From contig CM030942.1 of NCBI GenBank assembly GCA_018136815.1, positions 3,387,396 through 3,451,395 on the forward strand: a stretch of DNA of 64,000 nucleotides. The letters are read 5' to 3'. Shown piece by piece: positions 37,218 through 47,275 of this stretch. Made by a program: the position numbers and the translations under genes. The notes beneath the pieces were generated by a model. The model did no database searches and was not told the origin of the DNA. It worked only from the letters and a program-made list of their open reading frames with translations. The first letter of the stretch is position 1. Every line of letters starts with the position of its first letter. Source of the stretch: Isochrysis galbana. Taxonomy: Eukaryota; Haptophyta; Isochrysidales; Isochrysidaceae.

Positions 37218-39071
37218 TTAGGCTAGGCGCTCTGCTATGTTGAGGGCTTCCGCTACCAGAGACAGATTCGTGCTCATGACTAGGGCGCCTTTGTTGTTCG
37301 TTAAGAAGACAGGGGCGCTGAGGTCGTGTGGAGATTTGATTTTCGGCTTCCTTCCCAGGGAGGCCTTGCGCGTGCGTGCGGTTAAGAAGTTGTCCGGAGG
37401 TTCCCGACCTCTGACGAGGGCCGTGAACCTGCTTAGGACTCTTTCGATAACCGGTACGTGGTGGAAGGTGTGATTTTCGAATTCCACTTTGTAGAAGTCG
37501 CTTATGATATATCTCCATGCTATTATGTAGAGGGCTTTAAGGCTATCCGGCGTCGGGGAATTCGGGTAGGCGAATAGTCTGTCTTTGATTTTTTGAGTCG
37601 TCGATCTGCCTTTCGCCGGGGTGTACCCCGCTACGGCTTCTATGGTTTGAAATATCGGAAGCGTGGACGGGCATCTAGCTAGGTGCGTCGAGTTCTCTCT
37701 GTGTTTCCCGCAGAGTCTACATCTTGTGGTGGTCGCCGCTGCGAACCGGTTTCTCGTACCCAGCCTCCTATGGGTAACGTGCTTGAAATGCAGGTGTTTG
37801 TCTGTGTGTTTTAATAGGGGGTGGGTATAGAGTTTCGCCACATGCTTCCATTCGTCATGCGTCAGGTCTAGCTTGCGGGCCCACGCCTCCCTCGCTGGCT
37901 GAGGTTTGTTGCGGGGGCCGTCCCCTTTGAGCTCTCGCGTTATATCCGACACGGTGATTTGGTCTAGTTGTGTCTTTTCGTTAAGCGTGTACTCGTCCGC
38001 AAGAGGGAATTCGAGGTGTTTCGGGCCTTTTAGTCCAGTTTCCCATTTGGCTGGGACGTAGTAGTGATCCTCTTCTCCCGGTTTTGCTACCTCGGTGGTG
38101 TCTGTGGTCTCGCCTAGATAATTGGTGTTAGTATAGATCCATATGTTATTCATTCTAGTTATGTACGTGTCGCTCTCGGAGACTTTGGTTTCTCTAGACA
38201 CTTCTAGCGGCGATGCTGACGCGCTCGGCGATCCCGCGTTCGGCTCGGCGAGGGCCGGGTCATGGGGCGGGGTCTCTTTCGCTTTTTCTAGGAGGTGCGA
38301 GACGTGTTGTACCACCCGCTCCCACGAGTCTAGGAATTCCGTTTTGTTTATTCTGCTCCCCTTGTGATCGAATATTTCGGGGAGGTGTTCCAGGTATTGA
38401 GCGCAATCCTCACGCGTGTAAGGCTCCGTGAGGTCCTTGTTTTTATAGATGTTATGTGCAACGTGCGTCTGGAGGGATTCCCATAGGCTGATCCACGCCC
38501 CGCGTTTGAGCGGTGGTGGGTCGTGAGGATTGTGCCATATTGGCTGTGACAGTGCTCCTTCCCTTGTGAGCCTCGTGCGGCGTATGTTTAGGGTCCTGAA
38601 GTACACCAAGGCGTCCTTCCAGAATGCTGGCAGTGCTGGGTTTCCCCTGATACTGCGGGTGAGCGTCTTCGTAGGAATCGAGGATAGGACTGCCCCGCGG
38701 CCGAGCCCAGTCCGGCAGAACCACGCATCGAGCGCATGCTTCCAAATAGCCTTTCTTGCGTTGAGGTAGTTTAGTATCCATTTTGTTTGTAGAGCTTTCA
38801 CGTGCGTTGTCCAGTGGAGGAGGCCGATCCCCATTGTTCGTGATGCGCACTCCGCGTCGTGCACGGGGTATTGTGGGTGCCTCACCCACTTCGTGATTTT
38901 GCCTGTGTAAGGGCTCTCCCATAGAATTTTGTCCGCCGCTTTCTGGATTCTCCCGTGGAACCAAGTAGGGGCTGCCAACGTTTGCATCCAGTAGCGTGGT
39001 GTGCCGTATATTATAAAGTTCGCTATGTTGGCCCTACCGAATATGGACATGTGTCTCGTAATCGGCGCCAA
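37218..39071 (-). CDS. LINE A C-terminal ORF (post-RT region, zinc knuckle)
   Basis: 617 codons from LAPITRHMSIFG to the end of LINE A. It contains the thumb/connection region (YWMQTLAAPTWFHGRIQKAA, WESPYTGKITKWVRHPQYP), a Ser/Glu-rich linker, HLHFKHVTHRRLGTRNRF and a CCHC-like knuckle CRLCGKHRENSTHLARC, then DRLFAYPNSPTPDSLKALY and a basic end with SLGRKPKIKSP. This supplies the 3' part of family A that A-1 lacks. It has no catalytic residues. Confidence 0.85.
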   Translation of the reverse strand: MAPITRHMSIFGRANIANFIIYGTPRYWMQTLAAPTWFHGRIQKAADKILWESPYTGKITKWVRHPQYPVHDAECASRTMGIGLLHWTTHVKALQTKWILNYLNARKAIWKHALDAWFCRTGLGRGAVLSSIPTKTLTRSIRGNPALPAFWKDALVYFRTLNIRRTRLTREGALSQPIWHNPHDPPPLKRGAWISLWESLQTHVAHNIYKNKDLTEPYTREDCAQYLEHLPEIFDHKGSRINKTEFLDSWERVVQHVSHLLEKAKETPPHDPALAEPNAGSPSASASPLEVSRETKVSESDTYITRMNNIWIYTNTNYLGETTDTTEVAKPGEEDHYYVPAKWETGLKGPKHLEFPLADEYTLNEKTQLDQITVSDITRELKGDGPRNKPQPAREAWARKLDLTHDEWKHVAKLYTHPLLKHTDKHLHFKHVTHRRLGTRNRFAAATTTRCRLCGKHRENSTHLARCPSTLPIFQTIEAVAGYTPAKGRSTTQKIKDRLFAYPNSPTPDSLKALYIIAWRYIISDFYKVEFENHTFHHVPVIERVLSRFTALVRGREPPDNFLTARTRKASLGRKPKIKSPHDLSAPVFLTNNKGALVMSTNLSLVAEALNIAERLA

Positions 39072-39088
39072 TCTGGCTGCTTTGTTGT

Positions 39089-40195
39089 CTACTTTATCCG
39101 CGAGTTTCTTCCGTGCCAGCGGGTAGAGTGGGCTACTTTCGACACGAAAGTGCCTGACTCACCTTCGAGTTTCATCCGTTCGCGGTTCCCCTTTAGGAAA
39201 GTGAGGCCTTGTGCCTCAACCGCTTTGACGAGTGAGCTCAAACTGATTTTCGATGCTTGTGCGAGGCCTTCCGCCTCGACCACGATATGAGCCGCGACGT
39301 CTTGGAGCGCCTCGTAAAGGGCCTTGCGAGAGGAGGTGCCTTTTTTGTTGAGCTTTTCTTCGATGGAGTCCACGCTGACGCGCACGGGGATGTCTTGGCC
39401 CAAGGCGCGGATGATGGTGAGGTCGCCGTATTTGGCCTTGAACTGTTGAGCGCAGTCTTCGTTGACTGCTACGTGCCACGGGCCCCTCGCCGAGCGGGCC
39501 CAGAAGTCTGGCTCGGGGTCGACTCCCTCGAGTTCTAGGAGAAGTTCGACGATGGCGGCATACACCGTCGTGTCCTGGATTATGATGTCTCCGGCCTGGT
39601 GGAATGAGAGCTCGAAGTTGGCGTCTGAATCTGTGATGATGTTGTCTTCGTCGGAGTCTTGTCCCTGTGAGGCGGGGTCGGGGGTGTTCGTACTCAGTGT
39701 CGTGCGGGCGCGGGCAGTAGGCGGTGTCATTCGGCGCTGGTCTCTCCCAGGGGGGTCGTACCTTTGTGTCTCTTGTGTGTTGCGTGCTGAGTGTGAGGGG
39801 GTGCTTCTGAAGAGTGTGTTGTGCGTTGAAGTGGAGTGGATGATGTGCCCATAAGGGCCACCCGGCCTCGGGCCGCGCTGCCTGAGCAGCGCGACCCTTG
39901 CCAGGGCGAGAGGGGCCTCTGCCATAAGGCATGCCCAGTGGAAGGGTGGCTGCATGAGCCTGGCACTGATGGGATGCTTCCAGCAGCCTGCTGTCCCCCA
40001 TGGGGGAGGCCAGCATGGCTGCCATGGGTGGTGTGGCCGGGGCCACGGGCCGTGTGGCGCGACCGGAGTCGCACGCACCTGCTCGGCCTCGGTGGGCGGA
40101 CGCGGCCGCTTCGATAGCGGCTGCTCCATGGTCGCTGGTGGGGCGCCCTCGGCGGGGGGCCCGAAGGAGAGGGGAGTCGCGGCGGCGCGCTCCAT
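39089..40195 (-). CDS. LINE A N-terminal ORF (368 codons)
   Basis: Same N-terminus as A-1 (MERAAATPLSFGPPAEGAPP) with a Pro/Ala-rich leader and the domain GVDPEPDFWARSARGPWHVA through GESGTFVSKVAHSTRWH, where it is joined out of frame to post-RT sequence. The equivalent domain exists in family B (VDLEPDFLSKSASGPWEIM), so it is the conserved N-terminal, possibly RNA-binding, module of these LINEs. Confidence 0.8.
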   Translation of the reverse strand: MERAAATPLSFGPPAEGAPPATMEQPLSKRPRPPTEAEQVRATPVAPHGPWPRPHHPWQPCWPPPWGTAGCWKHPISARLMQPPFHWACLMAEAPLALARVALLRQRGPRPGGPYGHIIHSTSTHNTLFRSTPSHSARNTQETQRYDPPGRDQRRMTPPTARARTTLSTNTPDPASQGQDSDEDNIITDSDANFELSFHQAGDIIIQDTTVYAAIVELLLELEGVDPEPDFWARSARGPWHVAVNEDCAQQFKAKYGDLTIIRALGQDIPVRVSVDSIEEKLNKKGTSSRKALYEALQDVAAHIVVEAEGLAQASKISLSSLVKAVEAQGLTFLKGNRERMKLEGESGTFVSKVAHSTRWHGRNSRIK

Positions 40196-40237
40196 CGCGT
40201 CTAAGTATAAACTTAGTTCCCCCCCGATAATAATCTA

Positions 40238-40897
40238 ACTGAGCATTAGTACCACTACTCTCACTAGCCCGGTACTAACACGACAGCCCTCAGCGCACCT
40301 GCCCGTACACCATGGCGCGTGCTGTTGTCTGTTGTCACAGATACATAAACCTATGCACCCCTCCACATCTCCCCCCTCGCAGGCCCCCGGCTCCCATTCT
40401 AACTCCCCACAAGTTAAAATGAGGGAAAACCCATTGAGGCGGACCGACCTACGTCGGGCGACTCTCCGGGAAAAAGCACCGGGGGGGGGGAGGGAGGAAC
40501 CTCTCGTCAAAAAAAAAGGAGAACGGCCCTTTGTCGGAGCGAAGCTCGTTTCCTCATTGGAAACGAGTCGCGGAGGCGCACCGGCGGCTAGCGCGGCGCT
40601 CAGCTCATCCGGGGAGCCCGGAACGGGCTCATCGGGAGAACGGGGAGGGCAAATGACGGGCATGAGAAATGGACGGGAGGGTGGCACGGAACGCGAATCG
40701 GAGGGACGGAGGACGTAGAAAAGGGCGCGGCGAGCAGATACCGCTAGACTGGGACTCGTAGGGACTCGTAGACTCAAAAGGAAGACTCGGAAGACTCGGG
40801 GCTTGGGGTACTCAGGGGGCTGCAGGTCACCAACAGGCGATACGGTGGGTAAAATCCACAGATCAACACTCTGCACTCAAACACTAACAGTAACAGG
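40238..40897. repeat. Diverged repeat region related to 41272-41430 and 57658-57960
   Basis: GAGCATTAGTACCACTACTC at 40241 recurs with changes at 29090 and 41275 (GAGCGTTAGTACCTCTACTC). GGCGCACCGGCGGCTAGCGC near 40573 recurs near 57698 (GGCGCGCCGGCAGCTAGCGC), and both are followed by GACTCG-rich DNA. A minus-strand open frame (40876..40235) contains ALAAGAP, also found at 57700, so this may be an old element with decayed coding capacity. Confidence 0.5.
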
Positions 40898-41064
40898 CCA
40901 TCGATAAGACCGGTAGGCATTACCTCATGCTCGAAAAGAAGCAGGGGTACATTGACCCGTACCACAGCTTTTACGACATCGAAAAGAAGTTCAAGCTGAC
41001 ACACGAGGAGTGCGGTATACATCCAATGCACTCATTGAAGACGATCCTTTCAAGACAAGTGTGA
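40898..41064 (+). pseudogene. Orphan terminal coding exon (unrecognised)
   Basis: Follows a good acceptor (CACTAACAGTAACAG) and encodes AIDKTGRHYLMLEKKQGYID, then PYHSFYDIEKKFKLTHEECG and a stop at 41062-41064. The composition is that of an ordinary protein. No upstream exon is visible within the adjoining repeats. It is probably the 3' end of a gene displaced by retroelements or a captured exon. Confidence 0.35.
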
Positions 41065-41585
41065 GGAGAGGTCCTGCATGCGGCTGCGCGGCGGCAGGGC
41101 GCAGGGGCGCAGGGGCAGGGGGGGTACCTGTGACGCGGCCGAGACTGGGGCCGCCCCCGCGCCTTCACCCTCCCTCGCCCTCCCACCCCTAGGATTGGGA
41201 CTCCCTCGTGGTGGCCCCGCATCGCGTATTTGGAAACGAGGGGTACCAAATGAAGGCAAACGACCTACATTCTTGAGCGTTAGTACCTCTACTCTCACTA
41301 GACTTGCACTAACACGCCAAGCCACGACACACATGACCGCACCAAGTCCCAAGGCACAAACAAAACTAAGTAAGCACCCGATTATACCTCCCCCCTCGCA
41401 AGCAAGGGAAACGTGAAACGTGAACGTGACGCACATTATCACTCACAAAAATAGCAAGTTTTGACAAGTTGGGCCAGGGGAAGGGCAAGAAAGCAAGGCA
41501 AGTTAGGTGACTTCTCGGAGCAAGTGTAGTCAAGGGCAACTGCGCCCCCTCAGCACCTGCACCATCGACGACACTGTCGGCGACG
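41065..41585. other. Repeat-rich stretch without a clear gene
   Basis: Contains the 41272-41430 copy of the repeat also seen at 40238 and a GC-rich segment. Downstream of the acidic-protein ORF the minus strand shows an alternative acidic frame (SEEGDDVADSVVDGAGAEG, about 41510-41590) that may be its continuation after a frameshift or intron. Confidence 0.4.
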
Positions 41586-41786
41586 TCATCTCCCTCCTCG
41601 CTCCTCGCCATCCTCGTCGTCCTCGTCAACAGACTCACCATCACAATCACCATCGTCGTCGTGGTTGCGGAGCATGCAGTCGTCCTCATTGTCAGAAGGG
41701 AGCAGCTCACGCTCCTCTTCGTCCGAGTCCAAGACTCTCTCGCCCTCGGGCTCAACGAGGGTTGCTGTCTCATCGCCGCTTGCCAT
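41586..41786 (-). CDS. Short acidic protein, paralogue of the one at 27034-27540
   Basis: 66 codons, ATG at 41786: MASGDETATLVEPEGERVLD, then SDEEERELLPSDNEDDCMLR and an Asp/Glu-rich end. The core LPSDxExDCxL matches LPSDDEADCALL in the other gene, and both have G runs directly upstream of the ATG and the same upstream palindrome module. Function is unknown. The frame stops where an acidic continuation in another frame begins, so the true 3' end may be spliced. Confidence 0.45.
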   Translation of the reverse strand: MASGDETATLVEPEGERVLDSDEEERELLPSDNEDDCMLRNHDDDGDCDGESVDEDDEDGEERGGR

Positions 41787-41941
41787 CGGAGAGGTGGGGT
41801 GGGCGGGGTGGGGGCGGGGGTGGGCGCGGGGGGGGGGGGGGGAGACGCGGATATTTGAGTTGCTTTTATCACAATTTCCTGCCTGCCTATTCTCTTACAC
41901 GCCCCTCCTCCCTTTGCCCGACTCGAACCAAAAACCTGGGC

Positions 41942-41982
41942 GAAGCACTTATTTTGGTGCTTCCCCCCGGCAGTAAGGAGTT
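41942..41982. promoter_or_regulatory. Shared upstream module: 22 bp palindrome plus CCGGCAGTAAGGAGTTAA
   Basis: Arms GAAGCAC (41942..41948) and GTGCTTC (41957..41963) within 22 bp, then CCGGCAGTAAGGAGTTAA. It lies about 160 bp upstream of the acidic-protein ATG, like the palindrome at 27729..27750, which lies about 190 bp upstream of its paralogue. Confidence 0.5.
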
Positions 41983-42229
41983 AATTAATACAAGCCTTGA
42001 AAAGCACGCCCTGATTCCTGATTGTAGGAGTACTTTAGAGTAGAGGTAGAGAGTAGAGCAGGACAACAGGACTGTTCCCCCGAAGTTCGAACCGTCCGTT
42101 CATGGGAGTTTCCTCCACACGCGGCCCAAGGGACGCCCCACCCACCTGGAAGGGAGCCAGCCGACAGGGCGGTCCGGCCGTTCATGCGTGCCGGCCGGCA
42201 GACCGAGGCGCAGCAGGCGGTTACCACAA

Positions 42230-42473
42230 GGGGGGGGCGGGCGGGAGGGGGGGGGCGTTGATGAGTGCCGGCGCAAGGGAGCGGACCTCCCCCCCTCCGC
42301 CCCCCCCCCCCGCCCAACCTCCCCCGGGCGGGGGGGGGGGGGGTGAGGGAGGGCGCGCGAGCTCCTCCCCGAGCGAGATGCGGCCCTCCGCCCCCCCCTC
42401 CCCCCCGCGCGGCGGCCGCTGCCCCCCCTCCCCCCCCACCCCCCCCCGCCCGCGCGCCAGCCGAGCGGGCCCG

Positions 42474-42506
<33 letters not shown>

Positions 42507-43045
42507 CGACGAGACTCGAGGCCCCGAGACGGAGCGCGAGAGGCGGCGAGACGAGAGAGAGAGCGAGAGCTCTCTAGATACAGTGCATGGGGGATGGACC
42601 CCGAGCGAGCCAGCTGGGGAGAGAGGCTTGAAGAGCGAGAGGTAGTACTAAGTCACTCGTGCCACCTTCCCCCCCCCCACCCTTGCGACTTGGGGAGGGG
42701 AGGGAGCGGGGGGGTGGCGAGAGAGAGGGAGGGAGAGAGCGATACAAGAGAGAGCGAGAGGGAAGCGGGGGAGGGGGAGAGAGAGGGGGGCAGGGAAGGG
42801 GGGAGAGAGAGAGGAGGGTTGGTTGGGGAAGGGAAGAGAGACAAGGGGGAGGGAGGGAGAGAGGGAGTGCTCGCTTGGGGTGGTTGTCTCGGGGGGGGAG
42901 GCGGAGGGCGAGAGAGGGGGAGAGAGACAGGGTGTGTGTGTGTGTGCTAGAGAGGGGCCGCGGCGGGGAAGTGTGGGTTGTGGAGTGGGTGTTGTGTCTC
43001 TGTGTGCCTTGGGCAAAGCTGCGGGCACATAGGGAATCAGCGCAG
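42230..43045. promoter_or_regulatory. GC-homopolymer and CT/GA tracts upstream of the PI 4-kinase gene
   Basis: No gene. C and G runs at 42285-42440, a pure CT repeat at about 42474-42503, then GA-rich DNA from 42540 to 42950 and a short GT repeat at 42933-42945. This resembles the low-complexity leaders before 33814 and 61308 and probably contains the promoter and 5' untranslated region. Confidence 0.5.
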
Positions 43046-45637
43046 ATGGACGGCAAGAAGTCCCTGGCCGCACTCAAGGTGGAGCGCTCGGCGGACGCAG
43101 CGCACACTGGGCGCTCCAAGAGCTCGGCAGCCCCAGGACACGTGCGGCTGCTCGTCAGTCCCGGCGGGCACAAGCTGCGCGTCCGCCCGTGGAGCTCCGC
43201 AGTCGACGTCAAGCAGAGGCTACGCGAGGTCACTGGTGTGCCAGTGGCATGGATGCGCCTCTTCGAAGGATCGCGAGAGTTGCCCAACAGTGCCCGCATG
43301 ATCGACCTGCTTCCCAGCAGTGACCGGATCAGCTCCTCGAGTCGGAAGCGCATCGTCTCGCTCACTCTCACGGCGCAGAATCCCTCCGACTTCGCCTCGG
43401 GTTGCTACATGCAGGCCTGGGGCGCTCAGGCCAGTAAGCTCGAGCCGGCGGCCGAGCAGCTCTTGTCCAACTGTCAGCAGGTCATATTCCCTTCCGCCTA
43501 GGCGCTCAAGTAGCCGTAGGGTCCGCACGGAGCTGTCGGTCCCGCATGTGCTGCATCTCCTTCTGGTCGCTCACTAGCCCCTCCTCTGACCTCGCAGGGC
43601 CTCGCGATGGGCTTCGCTCCTCAGCTCTCTTGGGATGGTACTGGGGGAACCTACATGCTACGTGATGCTGCCCGGCAGCCACTCGCTGCATTCAAGCCAT
43701 GCGATGAGGAGCCCTTCGCGCCAAACAACCCACGCGGACTGTCGGGCAAGATGGGACAACAGGGCATCCATGGCTCAATTCCGTCTGGCGAGGCCCACTT
43801 GCGCGAAGCGGTCGTCTACAAGCTCGATCATGATCACTACGCTGCTGTTCCCTTGACGCTGCAGGCAGAGGCAGTTCATCCTAACTTTCATGTACATTCG
43901 CACGTCGCGCTGTCGCGTTACGGCGCCAAAGTTGGCTCGCTGCAGGCGTGGGTCCACGCTGATGATGTCGCAGCAAACCTGGGCGCAGCCACCTTCCCAA
44001 CGCGGGAGGTACACAAGATTGCTCTTCTCGACATGCGCTTGCTCAACACCGACAGGAATGACTCCAATATCCTCGTGCGCAAGTGCCGTTCGCTCTCTAC
44101 TGAAATAGACAGCACGCCGGCCTCTCCCACCCCGCCCCTGCTGATGGACTCAAGGAATGACTCGTCGGGGTCTTCTGACATCCTCGAGAAAAGCAAGCGC
44201 AGCCGCGACGTCCCTTGCGAGCCGGGCTCCGGCCTCGCTTCGCCCATGGACTTGTCAGCAACCCCTCGCAGCTGGATGGGGGTCATGCTGTCGCCCCCCC
44301 CCCTTTCGTTGCCCGCATCCATGGAAAGCGTTCACTCGGTGGCATCGTCTTTGGCACATTCCTTAGAGCCGTTGCCGCCCGCGGTGTTGAGCAGGTCCCG
44401 GTCGAGTACGTCGAACGGGAACGGCCTCCGTGGTTCAGATTCTCCCATCTCGCGAGGCACGTCGCCATCAAGGACGGGCACGGGCGCGGCAGACCTCAAA
44501 GCTCGTCCCTGCGAGCTGGTTCCCATTGACCACGGTGGCTGCCTTCCAACAAGTCCGTCCATTGTCTGGTACAACTGGTGTTGGCTTTCGTGGCCTCAAA
44601 TGAAGACTCCGCCCGACGAGGAGACGCGCCGGTACATACAGTCACTGAACCCGGAGGCTGACGCCAAAGTGATGGCTGAGTATGGGATTGCGCCGTCAGC
44701 GATCCGTGCCTCGCGATGTGCCACCCTCCTCATCCAGCGCTCTGTCGCAGCTGGCCTCACCCTTCACGATGCGGCAGTGATGCTGTGCCGGCCAGACGAT
44801 GATGCGCCATCAGAACTTGAGCGTCTTATCTTGCAAGCTGAACGCCTCGTGGTTCTGGCGCTCAACAATCCTCGCCTGCGTGCCAATCCCGACTCAAGTG
44901 GATGCGTTGGAATCATCTCGCCCTCTCGTAAGCACGCGGTTGGATCAGGGCTACGGCCTGAGCACGCTTTCTCGGCGCAGAACCTGAGCACACTCGACCC
45001 GGAACCCGGAGCTTCACCTGTCCGCGGCCACGTTGGGGCTAGGTGGGCGGACGACCACATTTTTATAGAAGGCGACGGTAGCCAGCCTCGCTCAAGCACG
45101 CCAGCACCATCGCTTCAGCGGCCGGCGGGCGCAGCGGCTCTACCTCGCGTGCTTGTAGAAAGCGATTTTGCCAGTCCGGCGACAGACGGGTTGTCTGCTA
45201 CAAGCGAATTGAATAGCTCGAGTCCGTGCCCACCGAGGCCACGTCTGCACCGTGTGAACTCTGAGGTGGCTATTGCGTCAACACCGGCGTCCCCATTTTT
45301 GGCTCAGCAATCTGGCCACGAGCACTCAGAAGGAAATCGCTTGGATGCCGCCCTCGAGCCTACGTTTTTTGAGTATTACGAACGTATGCTCAGCGAGGTG
45401 ATTCGGCGTGCTGCACGTCGAACTGGGATTCCTGAGGCATCCGCGCCTGCTCCCATACCCAAGGCTGCTCCCGGCTGTCTTTCGTCATCTGCTCGGGTGG
45501 ATGAGCACTGTGCGTCCGGCGCGTCGTTACGCATAAAGGCATCGTCACCGAACGACGTCATCTCAGATCTCCAGGCGACTCTTCTAGGCCCCGTCGACGT
45601 GTCCACGGTCGGGCTGCCCTGCAGGCGGAGGTCATAG
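43046..45637 (+). CDS. Ubiquitin-like domain / phosphatidylinositol 4-kinase gamma-type protein
   Basis: Exons 43046..43480 and 43598..45637, 824 residues. Residues about 28-90 form a ubiquitin-like domain (HVRLLVSPGGHKLRVRPWSS). From the second exon comes the type II PI4K/gamma kinase fold: WDGTGGTYMLRD, FKPCDEEPFAPNNPRG, LREAVVYKLDHD, KVGSLQAWV, EVHKIALLDMRLLNTDRNDSN (catalytic loop) and LVPIDHGGCLP (metal-binding motif), then WYNWCWLSWPQMKTPPDEE. In plants such proteins phosphorylate lipids or proteins and bind the proteasome. About 145 Ser/Pro-rich residues are inserted between catalytic loop and DHG motif, and the loop reads DRNDSN rather than DRHxxN. The C-terminal 250 residues are mostly disordered. 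Confidence 0.88.
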
Positions 45638-46349
45638 GCGAACCTTTTGCAGGGGAGCGCCTGCGCGATGATGGAACTGGGCGTTGACTAGTTGGCAAGG
45701 GGAGCACCTCCTCGATGGCAGACCATTAGCAAGGGGGGCCGAGCGGCACAATTCACCAGGCAAGGAGTTAGGCGTGGAACAACGCAGCCGCGCGATTCAC
45801 AGGCGGCTCGATACTTGATGGGAAACATGCTCTTTGAAAGACCTTTGAGTACTACCTCTGTATTTTATCGAAGTGTACATTCGATTTCGTTTCTACATTT
45901 CTTCATGTGGGTGGGATCTTTATGTTTGGGCTGGGCATGGCATGGCTTGAGCACAGCTTGTCGCTGTTGCTGTGCGATCGTGTGGAGCCAGAACGCAAAC
46001 CCTTCAGTGACGTTTGCGTGCGGCTGAAGAAGGTCTGCTTGTTCAGTTGTTGTCTTCTCACCGTCTCGTTGTACATGTGCCTCGCATTGAGGACTCCCAA
46101 GCGAGACCCCACGTCATTTCAGTCGCGTTTCTCCAGCAAGCACTGCTCGTCTTTTGCGGCGTGCGTGGTCTTGTTAGTGTGGCGTGTGCGTGTCCGTTTT
46201 GGCACTGGGGTGCTCGTAGCGATGCGATTGCGATTTGCAATCGACAATCGCGATTCGCATCTCTCATGATCATGATTTTCTTTATCCCTTTGACGGCCTA
46301 TGACCAATGCAACTACGCAGCATTGATCGGGCCTACAAATAGCTTGCGA

Positions 46350-46607
46350 AGAAAAACCTTTAAAGTTCTCGCCTCGCGCGCGGCTTTAGACCTCTAGTTG
46401 GTAGCCACGCCCCTACTCCTTCCTTTCCCCTGCCCCAACCTGCCTTGCGGCGACGCCCCTCGTGCCGCGCTAGCTACTTAGGGGCTCGTGTTGTGGGTGT
46501 GGCGGGATTGGGCGGGGTGTTCCAGCCCCTAGCGGTTGGGTCCTCTCCCTCCTCCTGTGCCGCTAGGTGGTCGGTGTTGTCCGGATGGGTCATGATGCGA
46601 TGGTTAT
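46350..46607 (-). mobile_element. LINE family A 3'-end copy A-5 (5'-truncated)
   Basis: About 260 bp of LINE A 3' untranslated region and tail (GCGAGAACTTTAAAGG plus T, minus strand). Flanked by TACAAATAGCTTGCGA at 46334..46349 and 46608..46623. It sits between the convergent PI4K and EXO1 genes. Confidence 0.88.
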
Positions 46608-46623
46608 TACAAATAGCTTGCGA

Positions 46624-47275
46624 GGCGCGCACCCAAGGCCTTGTAATGCGCAAGGAAATATGAAAGCTAGAAAAAACGGGTGAGTACTGCGCGGCGGAAA
46701 CGAGGCACAGGAGCCGCGCGCGGAGTCGTTGGTGGGGGTGGGGGGGATAGGTTGCATCTGCACTTTACCTTTGCGGCGCCCAAGGGCCCAGGAGCGCCCC
46801 GATATGTTATCCGATATGCTCATGCGAAGTCCCACACAAGGAGACTCAACAGACGCCACCAGCATATCAATTGCCTCGGCGAAGCAAGGTGCAAGGTGCG
46901 CGTGCGGTGACGCCGCAGCCGTACAAGTTGCGGACGACCTTGCCCGAATGCCAATGAAAGTGACAAGAATGCGCCACCTCCGGCGGAGCTCAAGTTCTAC
47001 GTTCAATAAGCTGCTGCTTGCGCACGCTCTGCTTGCGATGAGACCAAACTGAGGATGCCAAATGATGATGTTGCGGAACTCGAGCGTCGATCGCAAACGG
47101 TGGTGGTGACATGAGACTGACATCGGAAACGCACAAGCAATACTTAACATTTTTTGAAATTCAGGGTTCTGGCCGCGGCCGCAAGGCTATGGTACGATGT
47201 AACCTGGGAATCGAGGCATGCTGAGTAGCGATTGTCCGCCCCCACGTGTCGTGCGAGATGGGTTGATCCCATCGC
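46624..47275. other. Intergenic between convergent genes, no gene seen
   Basis: Ordinary-composition DNA forming the 3' flank of the EXO1-type gene. Open frames on both strands are short and show no domain or repeat. Confidence 0.5.

Larger units (their letters stand above)
36897..40219 (-). mobile_element. LINE family A copy A-2, 3.3 kb, RT region deleted, complete ends
   Basis: Flanked by CCCCCCGATAATAATCTAA at 36878..36896 and 40220..40238. The 5' hairpin is at 40201..40218 and the 3' end is a T run preceded by CGCGGCGAGATTATTAAGAAG (minus strand). The N-terminal ORF occupies 40195..39089 and the C-terminal ORF 39071..37218. At about 39113 the sequence jumps from STRWH to the KKLADKV that follows the RT in A-1, removing all of the finger, endonuclease and RT; the two halves are out of frame. 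The full ends show that this shortened form itself transposed or was deleted after insertion. Confidence 0.93.
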
